From Pseudoalteromonas espejiana DSM 9414 (lineage in GTDB: Bacteria > Pseudomonadota > Gammaproteobacteria > Enterobacterales > Alteromonadaceae): a stretch of DNA of 64,000 nucleotides. The DNA lies in assembly GCF_002221525.1 (NCBI RefSeq), contig NZ_CP011029.1, forward strand, positions 620,001-684,000, written 5' to 3'. Position 1 is the first letter of the stretch; each line of letters opens with the position of its first letter. The position numbers were made by a program, and so were the translations under genes. This document shows, piece by piece, positions 21,373 to 31,089 of this stretch. The notes below the pieces were generated by a model. That model made no database searches and was not told the origin of the DNA. It was given only the letters and a program-made list of their open reading frames with translations.

Positions 21373-22458
21373 ATGCGCAATTACAATATGGATTTTATAC
21401 GCGGTATTGCCGTGCTTTGCCTTGTTTATATGAACGGCTATGCATTTGGATTAGGGGACTATATCTATACACCACTAGCTAAGCCACCTTTTAGTGATGC
21501 CGTAATTCAAACCCTTAGTAGTATTTTTATTGATGGGCGCTTTAGAACCCTTTTCAGCCTTCTTTTTGGTGCTGGGCTATTTATACAATGGCAGCGCTAC
21601 AAAGCAACTATCCCTATTAAAGCGAGGCTTTATTGGCTTATTATTTTTGGTTTAGCGCATGGGTTTTTACTTTGGGCTGGCGATATTTTATTTGTGTACG
21701 GCGTATGTGGTTGGTGGGTACTTAAATACCTCGATAGCAATAATAATGTGCTTTTACAAAAGGGCATTTTATTTATGTTACTAACCTGCATTGTAAACTT
21801 TTTGTTTTTAATGAACATGCCTGATGAGAGTATTTATCGAGATTCTAAAGCATTTTCAGATTTATATAACCCACTCTATATTGACTATTTTATCAGTAAC
21901 TTAGGCTACAATATACTTGCAGTTATAGCGGTCCCATTTTTAGCTTTTTTTATGTTTGCGGGCATTATGCTAATTGGTATGTATTTATATAAGTTAGAGG
22001 TATTTAGCAAAGGACTTACTTCGCAGCAGTTATTTGTGTGCGTTAGTGGGGCGCTTACTTTTACAAGCTTAAGGTTATTAGTCCCTCAGGAAAATGATGG
22101 TTTAAGTATAGCGATTCAAGAATTAGTAAATGCATACGCAGCACTTTTTGTCGCTGTACTTTACATACACCTTATTGCTAAGTTGTGTAATAACCGTGCA
22201 CATGTCGGTACGCTTATTCAACAAGCGGGTCGATTAGCATTTACCCTATATATAAGCCAAACCTTAATGCAATTACTGCTTTATAAAGTTTTATTCCCAC
22301 ACTGGGCATTAAGCTTTAACCGCATAGATTATTGGTTAGTGGCAACCGCTTTGGTCGTTGTGCAACTGTTATTCACAGCGCTTTATAGCCGTTTTTATAC
22401 ACAAGGGCCGCTTGAATTTATATGGCGCAAGCTCACTCAAGCAAAAATTAGTGCCTAA
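21373..22458 (+). CDS. DUF418-like multi-pass membrane protein
   Basis: 361 residues with about nine hydrophobic segments. It begins MRNYNMDFIRGIAVLCLVYM and has FRTLFSLLFGAGLFIQWQRY, both typical of the DUF418/heparan-alpha-glucosaminide N-acetyltransferase-like superfamily, with a late GRLAFTLYISQTLMQLLLY segment. Proteins of this group are inner-membrane and mostly uncharacterised; some may be acyltransferases. It lies 20 bases after the EAL-HDOD gene and is probably co-transcribed. Confidence 0.75.
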   Translation: MRNYNMDFIRGIAVLCLVYMNGYAFGLGDYIYTPLAKPPFSDAVIQTLSSIFIDGRFRTLFSLLFGAGLFIQWQRYKATIPIKARLYWLIIFGLAHGFLLWAGDILFVYGVCGWWVLKYLDSNNNVLLQKGILFMLLTCIVNFLFLMNMPDESIYRDSKAFSDLYNPLYIDYFISNLGYNILAVIAVPFLAFFMFAGIMLIGMYLYKLEVFSKGLTSQQLFVCVSGALTFTSLRLLVPQENDGLSIAIQELVNAYAALFVAVLYIHLIAKLCNNRAHVGTLIQQAGRLAFTLYISQTLMQLLLYKVLFPHWALSFNRIDYWLVATALVVVQLLFTALYSRFYTQGPLEFIWRKLTQAKISA

Positions 22459-22543
22459 ACACCTATTTATATTAAATTAGGGGCGAAAAATATGTGTGTG
22501 TGGTTTACACTAGTCGCCTTTAAAATTACGACTGTTAAGTGCC

Positions 22544-23530
22544 ATGACCGAATTAAAACGTTTAAATAAATTTATTAGTGAAACTGGGTTTTGCTCTCGC
22601 CGAGAAGCCGATAAATATATTGAGCAAGGTCGTGTAACGGTTAACGGTAATGTGCCAGAAATGGGCGTTAAAGTAGCAGATATTGATATCGTTTTGGTTG
22701 ATGGTAATCCGCTTCGTGAAAAGCCAAAGCGTGTATACATAGCTTATAACAAACCAGTTGGTATTACGTGCACAACCGAAAGTAAAATTCAAAGTAACAT
22801 AGTTAAAGCCGTTAACTACCCAACTCGTATTTTCCCTATTGGGCGATTAGATAGACCATCAGAAGGGCTAATCTTTTTAACCAACGAAGGGGATATCGTA
22901 AATAAAATTTTGCGCGCTGGTAATAATCACGAAAAAGAATACGTAGTCACGGTAGATAAACCACTAAATCGCCAGTTTGTAACCAAAATGGCAAACGGCA
23001 TCCCTATTTTAGATACTGTTACTAAAAAGTGTAAAGTTACTCAAACTGCTCCGCAAGAATTTAAAATTGTCCTTACTCAGGGTTTAAACCGCCAAATTCG
23101 CCGTATGTGCGAATACTTAGGCTATGAAGTTGTTACATTAAAACGTACACGCATTATGAACGTGACGCTAAAGGGCTTAAAAGTAGGGCAGTGGCGACAT
23201 TTAACCGATGTAGAAATGGCGCAAATTAACGACTCGATAGCCGATTCGGGTAAAACACAAGAGCACTCGGTTGATAACAATAAGCAAAATAGCACCGGTA
23301 ATAACAATAAAGGCGAGCCTAAAAAGCGTGATTTTCAGGGCGAAAACCCACGTGCATTTAATAATGAACGAGGCACACGCACGCAAAGAAGTAACTCACC
23401 CTTTCAAAAACGATCAACTACTTATGTTGGTAAAGGCGGAGTAGGTAAAAATACGCAAGGCGATGGTAAAAACTCAAGTAATAAAAAGCCAGCAAATCGT
23501 AAAGCTGGCACGTTAAGTTTAAAAAAGTAG
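22544..23530 (+). CDS. rluF: 23S rRNA pseudouridine(2604) synthase
   Basis: An S4 domain ([20 protein letters not shown]) is followed by a RsuA/RluB-type catalytic domain. The catalytic Asp is in [13 protein letters not shown], and [17 protein letters not shown] and [17 protein letters not shown] match E. coli RluF closely. It modifies U2604 in 23S rRNA. After about residue 240 comes a low-complexity tail of roughly 85 residues rich in Asn, Lys, Gly and Ser; E. coli RluF also has a basic tail, so this is a family trait with a lineage-specific composition. It is a single gene, ending 17 bases from a convergent neighbour. Confidence 0.92.
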   Translation: MTELKRLNKFISETGFCSRREADKYIEQGRVTVNGNVPEMGVKVADIDIVLVDGNPLREKPKRVYIAYNKPVGITCTTESKIQSNIVKAVNYPTRIFPIGRLDRPSEGLIFLTNEGDIVNKILRAGNNHEKEYVVTVDKPLNRQFVTKMANGIPILDTVTKKCKVTQTAPQEFKIVLTQGLNRQIRRMCEYLGYEVVTLKRTRIMNVTLKGLKVGQWRHLTDVEMAQINDSIADSGKTQEHSVDNNKQNSTGNNNKGEPKKRDFQGENPRAFNNERGTRTQRSNSPFQKRSTTYVGKGGVGKNTQGDGKNSSNKKPANRKAGTLSLKK

Positions 23531-23546
23531 TGTAAATATACCCTAA

Positions 23547-24131
23547 CTACCACTGTATTTGATGAACTATAGCCCCTAGAGGGCTTTTAACGCCCACTAT
23601 GTTTATATTTTCGTTTTGTAAGCGCTGTAGCTTACTCTTATCTAAATACCATCTAAAAGAGCGCTTTCTGTAATTATTTAAATCTAGCACAACCAGCTTA
23701 GCGCAGCTGTATTCGTAATCAGTCGGGCATGCCTCTACAGCAACTAGCTGATACTCTTGCTGCCAACTATTATCGCTATAATAATAAGCCCACAATTTTA
23801 TTGAAATACAAAAAGCAGCCCACAGCCATAAGTAAACTAGAACAGGTATAAACAAAATACCAAGCCAGCCCCTAAGCTTCCCATCGTGTTCTAGATAATC
23901 TTTAAAATTTGATTTAAATGTTATACATGCGTTGTACTTTTTATATCCGTACATACCTGCTGCAATGCTTAGTACCACTGATAAAACAGGGAATAACTTA
24001 TGTGTTAAAAAATCATAAGCGGTGTTGGCAATAAATGGCGGGTCTAGGTTCTCGTCCCAAGCAATAAAAAGTAGGGGCGGGAATAGTAAGCTAGACGTCA
24101 TTATTATTCTAAAAAGTTGCTTTGCTGTCAC
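23547..24131 (-). CDS. Membrane protein of unknown function
   Basis: 194 residues starting at GTG 24131, or 184 from ATG 24101. There are three hydrophobic segments (about residues 8-28, 45-62 and 88-112), then a soluble C-terminal part of about 80 residues with two cysteines (VEACPTDYEYSCAKL). I do not recognise the family. It lies 15 bases after another small membrane gene on the same strand, and the two probably form a unit. Confidence 0.55.
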   Translation of the reverse strand: MTAKQLFRIIMTSSLLFPPLLFIAWDENLDPPFIANTAYDFLTHKLFPVLSVVLSIAAGMYGYKKYNACITFKSNFKDYLEHDGKLRGWLGILFIPVLVYLWLWAAFCISIKLWAYYYSDNSWQQEYQLVAVEACPTDYEYSCAKLVVLDLNNYRKRSFRWYLDKSKLQRLQNENINIVGVKSPLGAIVHQIQW

Positions 24132-24146
24132 TCGAGGTTCTACTTA

Positions 24147-24401
24147 TTAAATGCTAAAGCCAATATAAAATAAGAGTATACCTAAATAAATAGCAATCGC
24201 CGATAATGAGTTTTTAGAACGTAGGCGGTTAATTAAGTCTTGGGTGCCATCAATCATGCCGGAAACTACCAGCAATAAGCCCCCTGTAAATCGATAGTTA
24301 TTTAAGTTTACGTTACCTTTTTCGTCGGTTATAAAACATAAATAGCCAAAAAGTATAAAAACACAGCCCGTCATTAATATTATTAATTTTAAATTATGCA
24401 C
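24147..24401 (-). CDS. Small membrane protein, unknown function
   Basis: 84 residues with three hydrophobic stretches (about 5-22, 36-50 and 66-82) separated by short polar loops (TDEKGNVNLNN; DGTQDLINRLRSKNS). AAAGG lies upstream of ATG 24401. It is the first of a two-gene leftward unit. No family is recognised. Confidence 0.55.
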   Translation of the reverse strand: MHNLKLIILMTGCVFILFGYLCFITDEKGNVNLNNYRFTGGLLLVVSGMIDGTQDLINRLRSKNSLSAIAIYLGILLFYIGFSI

Positions 24402-24420
24402 TGTTGTACCTTTACCTTGA

Positions 24421-24457
24421 ATACAAAAATGCCATAACCGGATAGGCTATGGCATTT
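24421..24457 (-). terminator. Rho-independent terminator of the ABM-type gene
   Basis: Arms AAATGCCATA (24427-24436) and TATGGCATTT (24448-24457) form a ten-pair stem, with two more C-G pairs inside. Read leftward, it is followed by a T-rich run. It lies 70 bases after the stop at 24528. Confidence 0.75.
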
Positions 24458-24527
24458 AACTATAAGGTATCAATAGAGCAAGCTGCAATAATATTTGCTC
24501 AACTCGATTGTTATTAAAAGAGTCAGA

Positions 24528-25268
24528 TTACTTAGCAAAACCACCTAATGGTTTAAGTAATAATGGTGCTAGTGCTGCGTGTTTATCTGTCAGCTCTTTT
24601 GGTAAATCACCTAAATGTACCATGCGAGTGGGTGTTGCTGCAGCAATCCAACGCTCAGCGTGATCGTCCCAGTTTTGAATATGAATGTGCGATGCTTCTA
24701 AATCTTTAAAACGCTCGTAAACCATAATGTCGCCATCGTCAGACATATAATATTGGTAGTTTAGTGTGCCAGGCTCTGTTTTAGCGCGCTCTACTTGTGA
24801 ATTCATAACTTCACGAAATTCTTCTAGTTTACCTGGGTTTAGTTTAGCCTCTACAATCCAGCCAAAGTTTTCAAATGTTGTGTTGCCGTCTTTTTCAACT
24901 TGGCTTGTTTGTGCTTCTTCGCGAGCAAAACCACCAAAAGGTTTTAACCATAATGGGCTTAGTGCTGCATGGCGCTGGCGCACATCATCAGGTAAGTCGC
25001 CTAAATGCACCATGCGAGTTGGTGCTGCAGCTGCTATCCAACGCTCTGCGTGGTCATCCCAGTTTTCAATGTGTTCGTGTGAAGAGTCTGCATCAGCAAA
25101 GCGTTCATATACAAGTACATCACCTGCATCAGATAGGTAGTACTGATAATTTTTTGTGCCCACTTCTGTTAGTGCGCGGTTTACTTGAGAGTTCATAACA
25201 GCTTTAAAGTTTTCTAATTCACCAGCGTTAAGTTTAGCTTCTACTATCCATCCAAAATTCTTAAACAT
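24528..25268 (-). CDS. Tandem ABM-type (antibiotic biosynthesis monooxygenase-like) protein
   Basis: 246 residues from ATG 25268 (MFKNFGWIVEAK). The protein is two copies of the same unit of about 115 residues: residues 3-117 and 132-246 share FGWIVEAKLN, VMNSQV, NYQYY, VYERF, NWDDHAERWIAAA, PTRMVHLGDLP, HAAL and GGFA. Each unit looks like a dimeric alpha-beta barrel of the ABM/quinol-monooxygenase family, so the duplication would build the usual two-subunit barrel from one chain. It is a single gene with its own terminator. The substrate is unknown; ABM proteins range from quinol oxidases to heme-degrading enzymes. Confidence 0.7.
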   Translation of the reverse strand: MFKNFGWIVEAKLNAGELENFKAVMNSQVNRALTEVGTKNYQYYLSDAGDVLVYERFADADSSHEHIENWDDHAERWIAAAAPTRMVHLGDLPDDVRQRHAALSPLWLKPFGGFAREEAQTSQVEKDGNTTFENFGWIVEAKLNPGKLEEFREVMNSQVERAKTEPGTLNYQYYMSDDGDIMVYERFKDLEASHIHIQNWDDHAERWIAAATPTRMVHLGDLPKELTDKHAALAPLLLKPLGGFAK

Positions 25269-25512
25269 AATAATCTCACTTATAAATAGGCCCACACAAA
25301 GGGCAATTAAAATTAAAAGCAGTGATTTTCCTGCAATTAATACCTAGCGTTTGCGTTAACTAGATAATGAAGTAAGTTTACATCTGAAATTTTAAATTGA
25401 TAATGGAGCTCATTGTGAAATGAATTTTTAGATTTTCTATATAATAGCCAAGTTGAATAGAATTAGATTAGTTAATGCTAAATTTGAGTGGGATTAAATT
25501 AAAAATACAGCC

Positions 25513-25550
25513 CATAAAAAAAACGCAGCTCATAAAAAGGAGCTGCGTTT
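25513..25550 (-). terminator. Rho-independent terminator of the RND efflux operon
   Basis: Arms AAACGCAGCTC (25521-25531) and GAGCTGCGTTT (25540-25550) form an 11-pair stem with an eight-base loop, followed leftward by eight Ts. It sits 24 bases after the RND permease stop. The rest of the 305-base gap between 25268 and 25574 shows nothing beyond AT-rich promoter-like DNA for the ABM gene. Confidence 0.9.
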
Positions 25551-25573
25551 AAAGTGTTTACAGTTTTATTAGA

Positions 25574-28500
25574 TTACTTTCTTGGTTCGTAATCAATCTT
25601 AAATACCACGGTGTAAAGTACCGGTACCACAATTAGCGTTAGTATGGTGGCAAAGCCTAAACCAAACATTATAGTTACCGCCATTGACTGGAAGAACACG
25701 TCAAATAATAGTGGGATCATACCTAAAATAGTGGTTATTGCGGCCATTGCTACAGGGCGCACACGGCTAACACCCGATTCAAACACAGCTTGATAAGGCG
25801 ATTTACCATCGCGGAGCTCAAGATTTATTTGATCGACCAACACAATGCCGTTTTTAATTAACATGCCGCTTAAGCTTAATAAGCCAAGCAATGCCATAAA
25901 GCTAAATGGCGCATTCATTATTAACATGCCCGCACTTACACCAATAATAGCAAGTGGCACAGTAGCCCAAATAACTAAAGGTTGTTTAAGCGAGTTAAAT
26001 AACAGTATGGTTACCGCAAACATAGCTAAATAGCCTAATGGTAACGAGCCAAAAATAGCGGCCTGCGCATCAGATGACGATTCATATTCGCCGCCCCATT
26101 CTAATTTATAACCACGCGGAAGCTCTATCGCTTCTACCGGCCCTCGTATACGGGCAAATAATTTAGCCGCGGTTTCATCACCTAAAACGTTTTGATCCGC
26201 CATTACCGTTATTGTACGTTTACGGTCGCGGCGCATAATTAAGCTGTCTTCCCACTCAACCACAAACTCGTCAACCACTTGCGTTACTGGCACAAACACG
26301 CCAAGTACTGGGCTGTAAATTTGTAAATCGTGAACGCTTTCTACATTTAAACGCTCATTAGCAGGGGAGCGGGCAATAATAGGCAACAGTTGCGTACCAT
26401 CTCTGTATACGCCCACTTGTTTACCAGAGAGGCTAGTAAGCAGCACATCATCAAGGTCAGATTTACTAATACCTAAACGGCGCGCTTTTTGTTCGTTAAA
26501 CTGTGGGCGAATCATTTTAGTACGCGCACGCCAGTCATCACGAATATTATAAGCCCCTTCATCCTTTGCTATAACGTCTTCTGCTTTAGCTGCAAGTTTT
26601 CTAAGCACTACTGGGTCTGGGCCTGTAAAGCGAGCTTCAATTTTAGCATCGGTAGATGGGCCAATTTCCATCGGCTTAATTTTAAGCTCGGCTGAAAGAG
26701 GCGTACTTTGCGAATATTCACGCACCTTTTGCATTACTACAGCAACCGCCTCGCGGTTTTTTACTCTAATAATAAGCTGTCCATAAGAAGAGTACGATTT
26801 TTGAGGGGCATAAGTAAGCATAAAGCGCGGCGCACCTTGACCTGTTGTACTTGTTATTTCTTCAACGAGCTCTTCTTTTTGTAAGTAGTTTTCTAGCTTT
26901 TTAATGCCATCGAGCGTTGCACGTATATCTGAGCCTTGTTGCTGCCAGTAATCTACATAAAACATCGGCGTATTAGAGGCTGGGAAAAACGACTGTTTAA
27001 CCGCGCCAAAGCCAACTACTGCAGAGCAAAGTAATACAACCATAAGAACAAGTGTTGTTTTACGATAATGCATAGACACATCTAAAAGTGCTTTATAGCC
27101 TGTAAAAATAAAGCCTTTGTATGGGTCGTCGTCTTCCTCTTCGCCCTCAGCATTTTTACCTTTTTTAAACTCGTCTTGTTTAAACATTAAGTTTGCAAAA
27201 AATGGCGTAAGGGTGATGGCGGTGATCCAGCTTAATAAAAGCGAAATAAATAATACCCAAAATAAGCTGCCAGCAAATTCACCCGTGGCATCAGAGCTTA
27301 ATCCAATGGGAGCAAATGCAGTAATACCAATAACTGTCGCGCCTAGTAGTGGCCATTTAGTTTGCTCAACAATATTAACTGCCGCTTTTAATTTAGTTTG
27401 GCCACGTTTTAAATTTATTAATATGCCCTCGGTTACTACTATGGCGTTATCTACCAGCATACCTAGGGCAATAATAAGTGCGCCCAAAGAAATACGTTGC
27501 AGGTCTATGGCAAACAGCTTCATAAATATAAAGGTGCCTAAAACGGTCAGCAACAAAATACCGCCAATTAAAATACCGCTTTTTAAACCCATAAATATAA
27601 GCAGTACCACAATTACAATGGCAATAGCCTCTACAAGGCTTACAATAAAACCATCTACCGACTTTTCTACTTCTTTAGGTTGGTTATATACCGATTCAAC
27701 ATGTATGCCGTGTGGGCGCTGGTATTCAAGCTCTGCTAAGTGCTCGTCAATACGTTTACCTACATCAACTACGTTAACCCCGTTCATAAACGACACACCA
27801 ATTAACAGTGCTTGCTCTGAGTTGTAACGAATAACATTAGTAGGTACTTCTGCGTATTCTCTAAATACTTTTGCTACATCGCCTAAATAAATAAGCTCAC
27901 TTGCACCAGGTTTTGAAATAAGCAGGGTTTCAAGCTCACTTACATCTTTAAATTCTCCGGTTGGGTGAAAGCGAATAGACTCATCGCCAACGCGTATTTT
28001 GCCCGCGTTAGACACCGTATTTTGTGATTGCAGCAAACCAAAAATATGGCTTGGGGCTATACCTAGTTGAGCCAATTTACGTGTAGATACTTCAACCATA
28101 ACTTGTGGTTGTTGCTCACCAGCAATAGTCACTTTACTTACACCTTTAACAAGTACTAGTTCACGCTTTAAGTAATCGGTGTAGTCTTTTAGTTCATCGT
28201 AAGAGTAGCCATCGCCAGTAACCGAATATAAAACGCCGTATACATCGCCAAAGTCGTCTAAAATAGTGCTTGGGTAAACGCCGCTTGGCAGCGAAGGAGA
28301 AAGGTCATTAATTTTACGACGCATTTCATCCCAAATTTGGCGCAGCTGCTCTTTTCGGTAGGTGCTTTTCATTTCTACCGAAATTTGAGATTTACCATTT
28401 GATGAAATAGAGGTCACGTAATCAACATATGGGAGCTGCTGAATCGCATTTTCAATAGGGAAGGTGACTTCTTCCTCTACTTGCTGCGGCGACGCACCCG

Positions 28501-28654
28501 GGTACATGGTAATAACCATGGCTGTTTTAAGCGTAAACTCTGGGTCTTCTAATTGGCCTAAGTCAAAATACGACACACTACCGCCAATTAACAGCAGCAG
28601 TGCAAACATCCAACTAATTACTTTTTTCTCTATGGAGAGTTGCGCAAAGCTCAT
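25574..28654 (-). CDS. RND efflux transporter permease (HAE-1/AcrB-like)
   Basis: 1026 residues, the usual size for an inner-membrane proton-driven drug/metabolite exporter. TM1 is at residues 12-30 (ISWMFALLLLIGG), the large periplasmic loops lie at about 35-330 and 550-860, and two blocks of TM segments follow each. The proton-relay signature in TM4, ALIIALGMLVDNAIVVTEG (about 393-411), keeps one Asp, as in many marine VmeB/Vex-type pumps. The gene starts two bases after the adaptor gene. No outer-membrane channel gene is present, so it must borrow a TolC-like protein. The substrate cannot be told. Confidence 0.93.
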   Translation of the reverse strand: MSFAQLSIEKKVISWMFALLLLIGGSVSYFDLGQLEDPEFTLKTAMVITMYPGASPQQVEEEVTFPIENAIQQLPYVDYVTSISSNGKSQISVEMKSTYRKEQLRQIWDEMRRKINDLSPSLPSGVYPSTILDDFGDVYGVLYSVTGDGYSYDELKDYTDYLKRELVLVKGVSKVTIAGEQQPQVMVEVSTRKLAQLGIAPSHIFGLLQSQNTVSNAGKIRVGDESIRFHPTGEFKDVSELETLLISKPGASELIYLGDVAKVFREYAEVPTNVIRYNSEQALLIGVSFMNGVNVVDVGKRIDEHLAELEYQRPHGIHVESVYNQPKEVEKSVDGFIVSLVEAIAIVIVVLLIFMGLKSGILIGGILLLTVLGTFIFMKLFAIDLQRISLGALIIALGMLVDNAIVVTEGILINLKRGQTKLKAAVNIVEQTKWPLLGATVIGITAFAPIGLSSDATGEFAGSLFWVLFISLLLSWITAITLTPFFANLMFKQDEFKKGKNAEGEEEDDDPYKGFIFTGYKALLDVSMHYRKTTLVLMVVLLCSAVVGFGAVKQSFFPASNTPMFYVDYWQQQGSDIRATLDGIKKLENYLQKEELVEEITSTTGQGAPRFMLTYAPQKSYSSYGQLIIRVKNREAVAVVMQKVREYSQSTPLSAELKIKPMEIGPSTDAKIEARFTGPDPVVLRKLAAKAEDVIAKDEGAYNIRDDWRARTKMIRPQFNEQKARRLGISKSDLDDVLLTSLSGKQVGVYRDGTQLLPIIARSPANERLNVESVHDLQIYSPVLGVFVPVTQVVDEFVVEWEDSLIMRRDRKRTITVMADQNVLGDETAAKLFARIRGPVEAIELPRGYKLEWGGEYESSSDAQAAIFGSLPLGYLAMFAVTILLFNSLKQPLVIWATVPLAIIGVSAGMLIMNAPFSFMALLGLLSLSGMLIKNGIVLVDQINLELRDGKSPYQAVFESGVSRVRPVAMAAITTILGMIPLLFDVFFQSMAVTIMFGLGFATILTLIVVPVLYTVVFKIDYEPRK

Positions 28655-28656
28655 AA

Positions 28657-29739
28657 TTATAAGCCTCGCTCTTTATTCCATGGACGTACTTTCATGCCTT
28701 CATCTAGTGAGTGCACACCGGCAGATACAACCATTTGGCCTTCTTTAATACCGCTAAGTACTTCAATACCATCACGGTGAACTTGCCCTACTTTTACAGC
28801 CTGCTTATTAACAACACCTGTTTCTGGGTTGTATAACCACACATACGCGTTATCAGAGACGCTTTCTTTTGCTTCAGAAAAAACCGACTCAACGGGTAAT
28901 ATGGTATACGCTACTTGCGAGCTAGTAACTTTAGATAAATCAATAAATACACGCCCTGTCATACCGGCAAGTAAATTAAAGTCATTAGGTACTGGCAGCG
29001 AAAAAACAACTTGGTAGGTCAGGGTGGTTGGATCGGCCTGTGTATCCCACTCTTTTAAATCAAGGGTGTATTCTTTTTTTGCAAATCCATCAAACACAAC
29101 GGTAGGGTGGTAATCGGTCCCTTTTTTAATGCGCGCTATTATTTTTTCAGGAACTTGTATTTCTACATCCATTAAGTCGCGTGTTTCTAAGCGTAAAATG
29201 TTTTGCTTGGCTTGAATGTTTTCAAAGTTTTTAACAAACACTTTAGCCACAGTGCCTGCAAATGGTGCGCGTAATTCGCTGTATTCTAGGTTTGTTTCGG
29301 CAATTTTAAAGGCAGATTCAGCTACCTGCATATTGGCTAATGCTTCATCGTATTCAGACTGGCTTGCGATTCTTTTTTCAAGTAATTGCTCAATACGACC
29401 AAGTTGCGACTTAGCAAGCTCATAGCGGGCTTTTCTATCATCGTATTGTAATTGAAAGTCTTCTGGGTCAAGCTTTGCCAGTAGCTGACCTTTTTTAACT
29501 TCTTCACCTGCTAAAACCGGAAACTCAACAAGCTCACCATTTACTCTAAACGCCAAGTAAGAGCCTTGGTTTGCAACTACTTCAGCAGGAAAGCTGCGTA
29601 CATTTGTTTGCGAATCATGTCCAATATTAAATAATTTAACAGGCCTTATGGGCTCTTCTTTTACTTGCTTTTCAGGCTCTGAACAGGCCATTAAGGTAAG
29701 TAAAGTCGTAGTAAGTATACATAGACGAAAGAGTTTCAT
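28657..29739 (-). CDS. RND periplasmic adaptor (membrane fusion) lipoprotein
   Basis: 360 residues from ATG 29739, with GGAGAA upstream. A lipoprotein signal ends at Cys19 (LLTLMAC). Then come the biotinyl-lipoyl half (GSYLAFRVNGELVEFPVLAG), the alpha-helical hairpin (about residues 85-145, QLQYDDRKARYELAKSQLGR) and the barrel and proximal domains (LRAPFAGTVAKVFV, later GIEVLSGIKEGQMVVSAGVH). It links the permease to an outer-membrane channel. It is the first gene of a two-gene operon, divergent from a LysR gene that probably regulates it. An upstream in-frame start at 29796 would spoil the signal peptide. Confidence 0.93.
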   Translation of the reverse strand: MKLFRLCILTTTLLTLMACSEPEKQVKEEPIRPVKLFNIGHDSQTNVRSFPAEVVANQGSYLAFRVNGELVEFPVLAGEEVKKGQLLAKLDPEDFQLQYDDRKARYELAKSQLGRIEQLLEKRIASQSEYDEALANMQVAESAFKIAETNLEYSELRAPFAGTVAKVFVKNFENIQAKQNILRLETRDLMDVEIQVPEKIIARIKKGTDYHPTVVFDGFAKKEYTLDLKEWDTQADPTTLTYQVVFSLPVPNDFNLLAGMTGRVFIDLSKVTSSQVAYTILPVESVFSEAKESVSDNAYVWLYNPETGVVNKQAVKVGQVHRDGIEVLSGIKEGQMVVSAGVHSLDEGMKVRPWNKERGL

Positions 29740-29862
29740 GTCTTCTCCGTGGCAATGATGGGCAAAATAAGTAAGTGCAGGATACGCTGCAACCATATAA
29801 AATAAAATTCATTAAATTTTAGAAACATAATAAGTTTTATTTATGATCATGTTGAGCGCAGT

Positions 29863-30765
29863 ATGAAGCTGAATCAATTACAAATTTTAGATGCCATTGT
29901 ACAAAGTGCAAGTTTAAGTGGCGCGGCGCTTAAATTACATAAAACTCAACCAGCGCTTACGCTTGCCATAAAAAACCTTGAAGCAAAAATAGGTTTTGAG
30001 TTACTAGATAGAACCAAGTACCGATTACAGTTAACTGAAAAGGGGCGCGTTTTTCATCGCGAAGCACAGCAACTTTTACACGCTAACGATGAATTAGCGC
30101 AACTTGCCAAAGAGCTCGCTTTAGGTAACGAGCCGCAATTTAGAATATGCTACGAGCAAATTTGCCAAAAGCAAAGTTACAACGAGATCATAAGTAATAC
30201 TTTTAGGTTGTTTAAACGTACAGAATTTAATTTAACCAGTGGCAAACGCTTTGTTTCTTTAGAGCAAGTAAATAGCGGTCAAGTAGAGCTAGGCATTGGC
30301 CCGTGGTTTGATTTATTCCATGCAACAGGGCACTTAGAAAGCCTGCCAATAGGTAAACTTAATATTGGTATAATTGCAGCGGCCAATACGTTTCCAAAAA
30401 ATATCACCTTTAGCGAGTTACAAAATTACCCCTGTTTGGCCATGTTTGAAAGCGACTTAAGTATAGACAGCGATAAGCTTTCATATTCCAAAGGCTCAGC
30501 CTTAATGAAAATAGATGACGTAACCAATTTAAAATCGTTTTTATTACAAGGCGCAGGCTGGGCAATGATGAATATAGATTACTGCGCGCCGGAAATAGAA
30601 GCTGGGCTTTTACAGCAAATACATATAAACGACAGAGAAGATGAGTTTGGTATAGAAGTTCGCGCATTCAGGCGAGATGCAATTCATCACGGGCCCGTTG
30701 CCCGCTCAATTTGGGATCAGTTTAAAGTACTCAGTGAGGCGTATTTAAATGAACGAGGATATTAA
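29863..30765 (+). CDS. LysR family transcriptional regulator
   Basis: 300 residues. The winged helix-turn-helix lies at residues 1-60 (SLSGAALKLHKTQPALTLAI) and the periplasmic-binding-like effector domain from about 90 to 295. It starts 123 bases from, and divergent to, the RND efflux operon, so control of that operon is the likeliest role. The last 17 bases overlap the alkyltransferase-like gene, which suggests coupled expression of a regulator and a DNA repair protein. The effector is unknown. Confidence 0.9.
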   Translation: MKLNQLQILDAIVQSASLSGAALKLHKTQPALTLAIKNLEAKIGFELLDRTKYRLQLTEKGRVFHREAQQLLHANDELAQLAKELALGNEPQFRICYEQICQKQSYNEIISNTFRLFKRTEFNLTSGKRFVSLEQVNSGQVELGIGPWFDLFHATGHLESLPIGKLNIGIIAAANTFPKNITFSELQNYPCLAMFESDLSIDSDKLSYSKGSALMKIDDVTNLKSFLLQGAGWAMMNIDYCAPEIEAGLLQQIHINDREDEFGIEVRAFRRDAIHHGPVARSIWDQFKVLSEAYLNERGY

Positions 30766-31060
30766 TAAAGAAACCCTCATTTACACCATTATTGCAAATA
30801 TACCTGCAGGTTTTGTGGCAAGTTACGGGCAAGTAGCAACGCTTGCAGGTTACCCGCAAAATTCACGTTTGGTAGGGCGCTTATTAAAGGTAATGCCAAA
30901 CGACTCGGTGATACCTTGGCACAGGGTAGTAAACAGCCAAGGAAAAATATCGTTTCCTGAAGGCAGTGATAAATACCAAGAACAACGCCAAAAGCTATTA
31001 TCAGAAGGTGTTAGTTTTAAAAATGATAAAGTGAATATGCGCGAGTGTAGATGGGAGTGA
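30749..31060 (+). CDS. Alkyltransferase-like DNA-binding protein (Atl/YbaZ type)
   Basis: 103 residues matching the DNA-binding domain of O6-alkylguanine DNA alkyltransferases. The active-site motif PCHRV is PWHRV here (Trp57 for Cys), the mark of Atl proteins, which bind alkylated guanines without repairing them and hand them to nucleotide excision repair. The Arg finger is in NSRLVGRLL (Arg40), and GFVASYGQVATLAG is the typical helix-turn-helix entry. The ATG lies inside the end of the LysR gene. Confidence 0.9.
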   Translation: MNEDINKETLIYTIIANIPAGFVASYGQVATLAGYPQNSRLVGRLLKVMPNDSVIPWHRVVNSQGKISFPEGSDKYQEQRQKLLSEGVSFKNDKVNMRECRWE

Positions 31061-31089
31061 TAAGACAACTCGTGAAAGATAAGTGCTAG

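Noticed and set aside
27117-27827. 236-codon open frame on the plus strand
   Set aside because: It lies wholly inside the RND permease gene on the other strand; composition and lack of a ribosome site mark it as a shadow frame.
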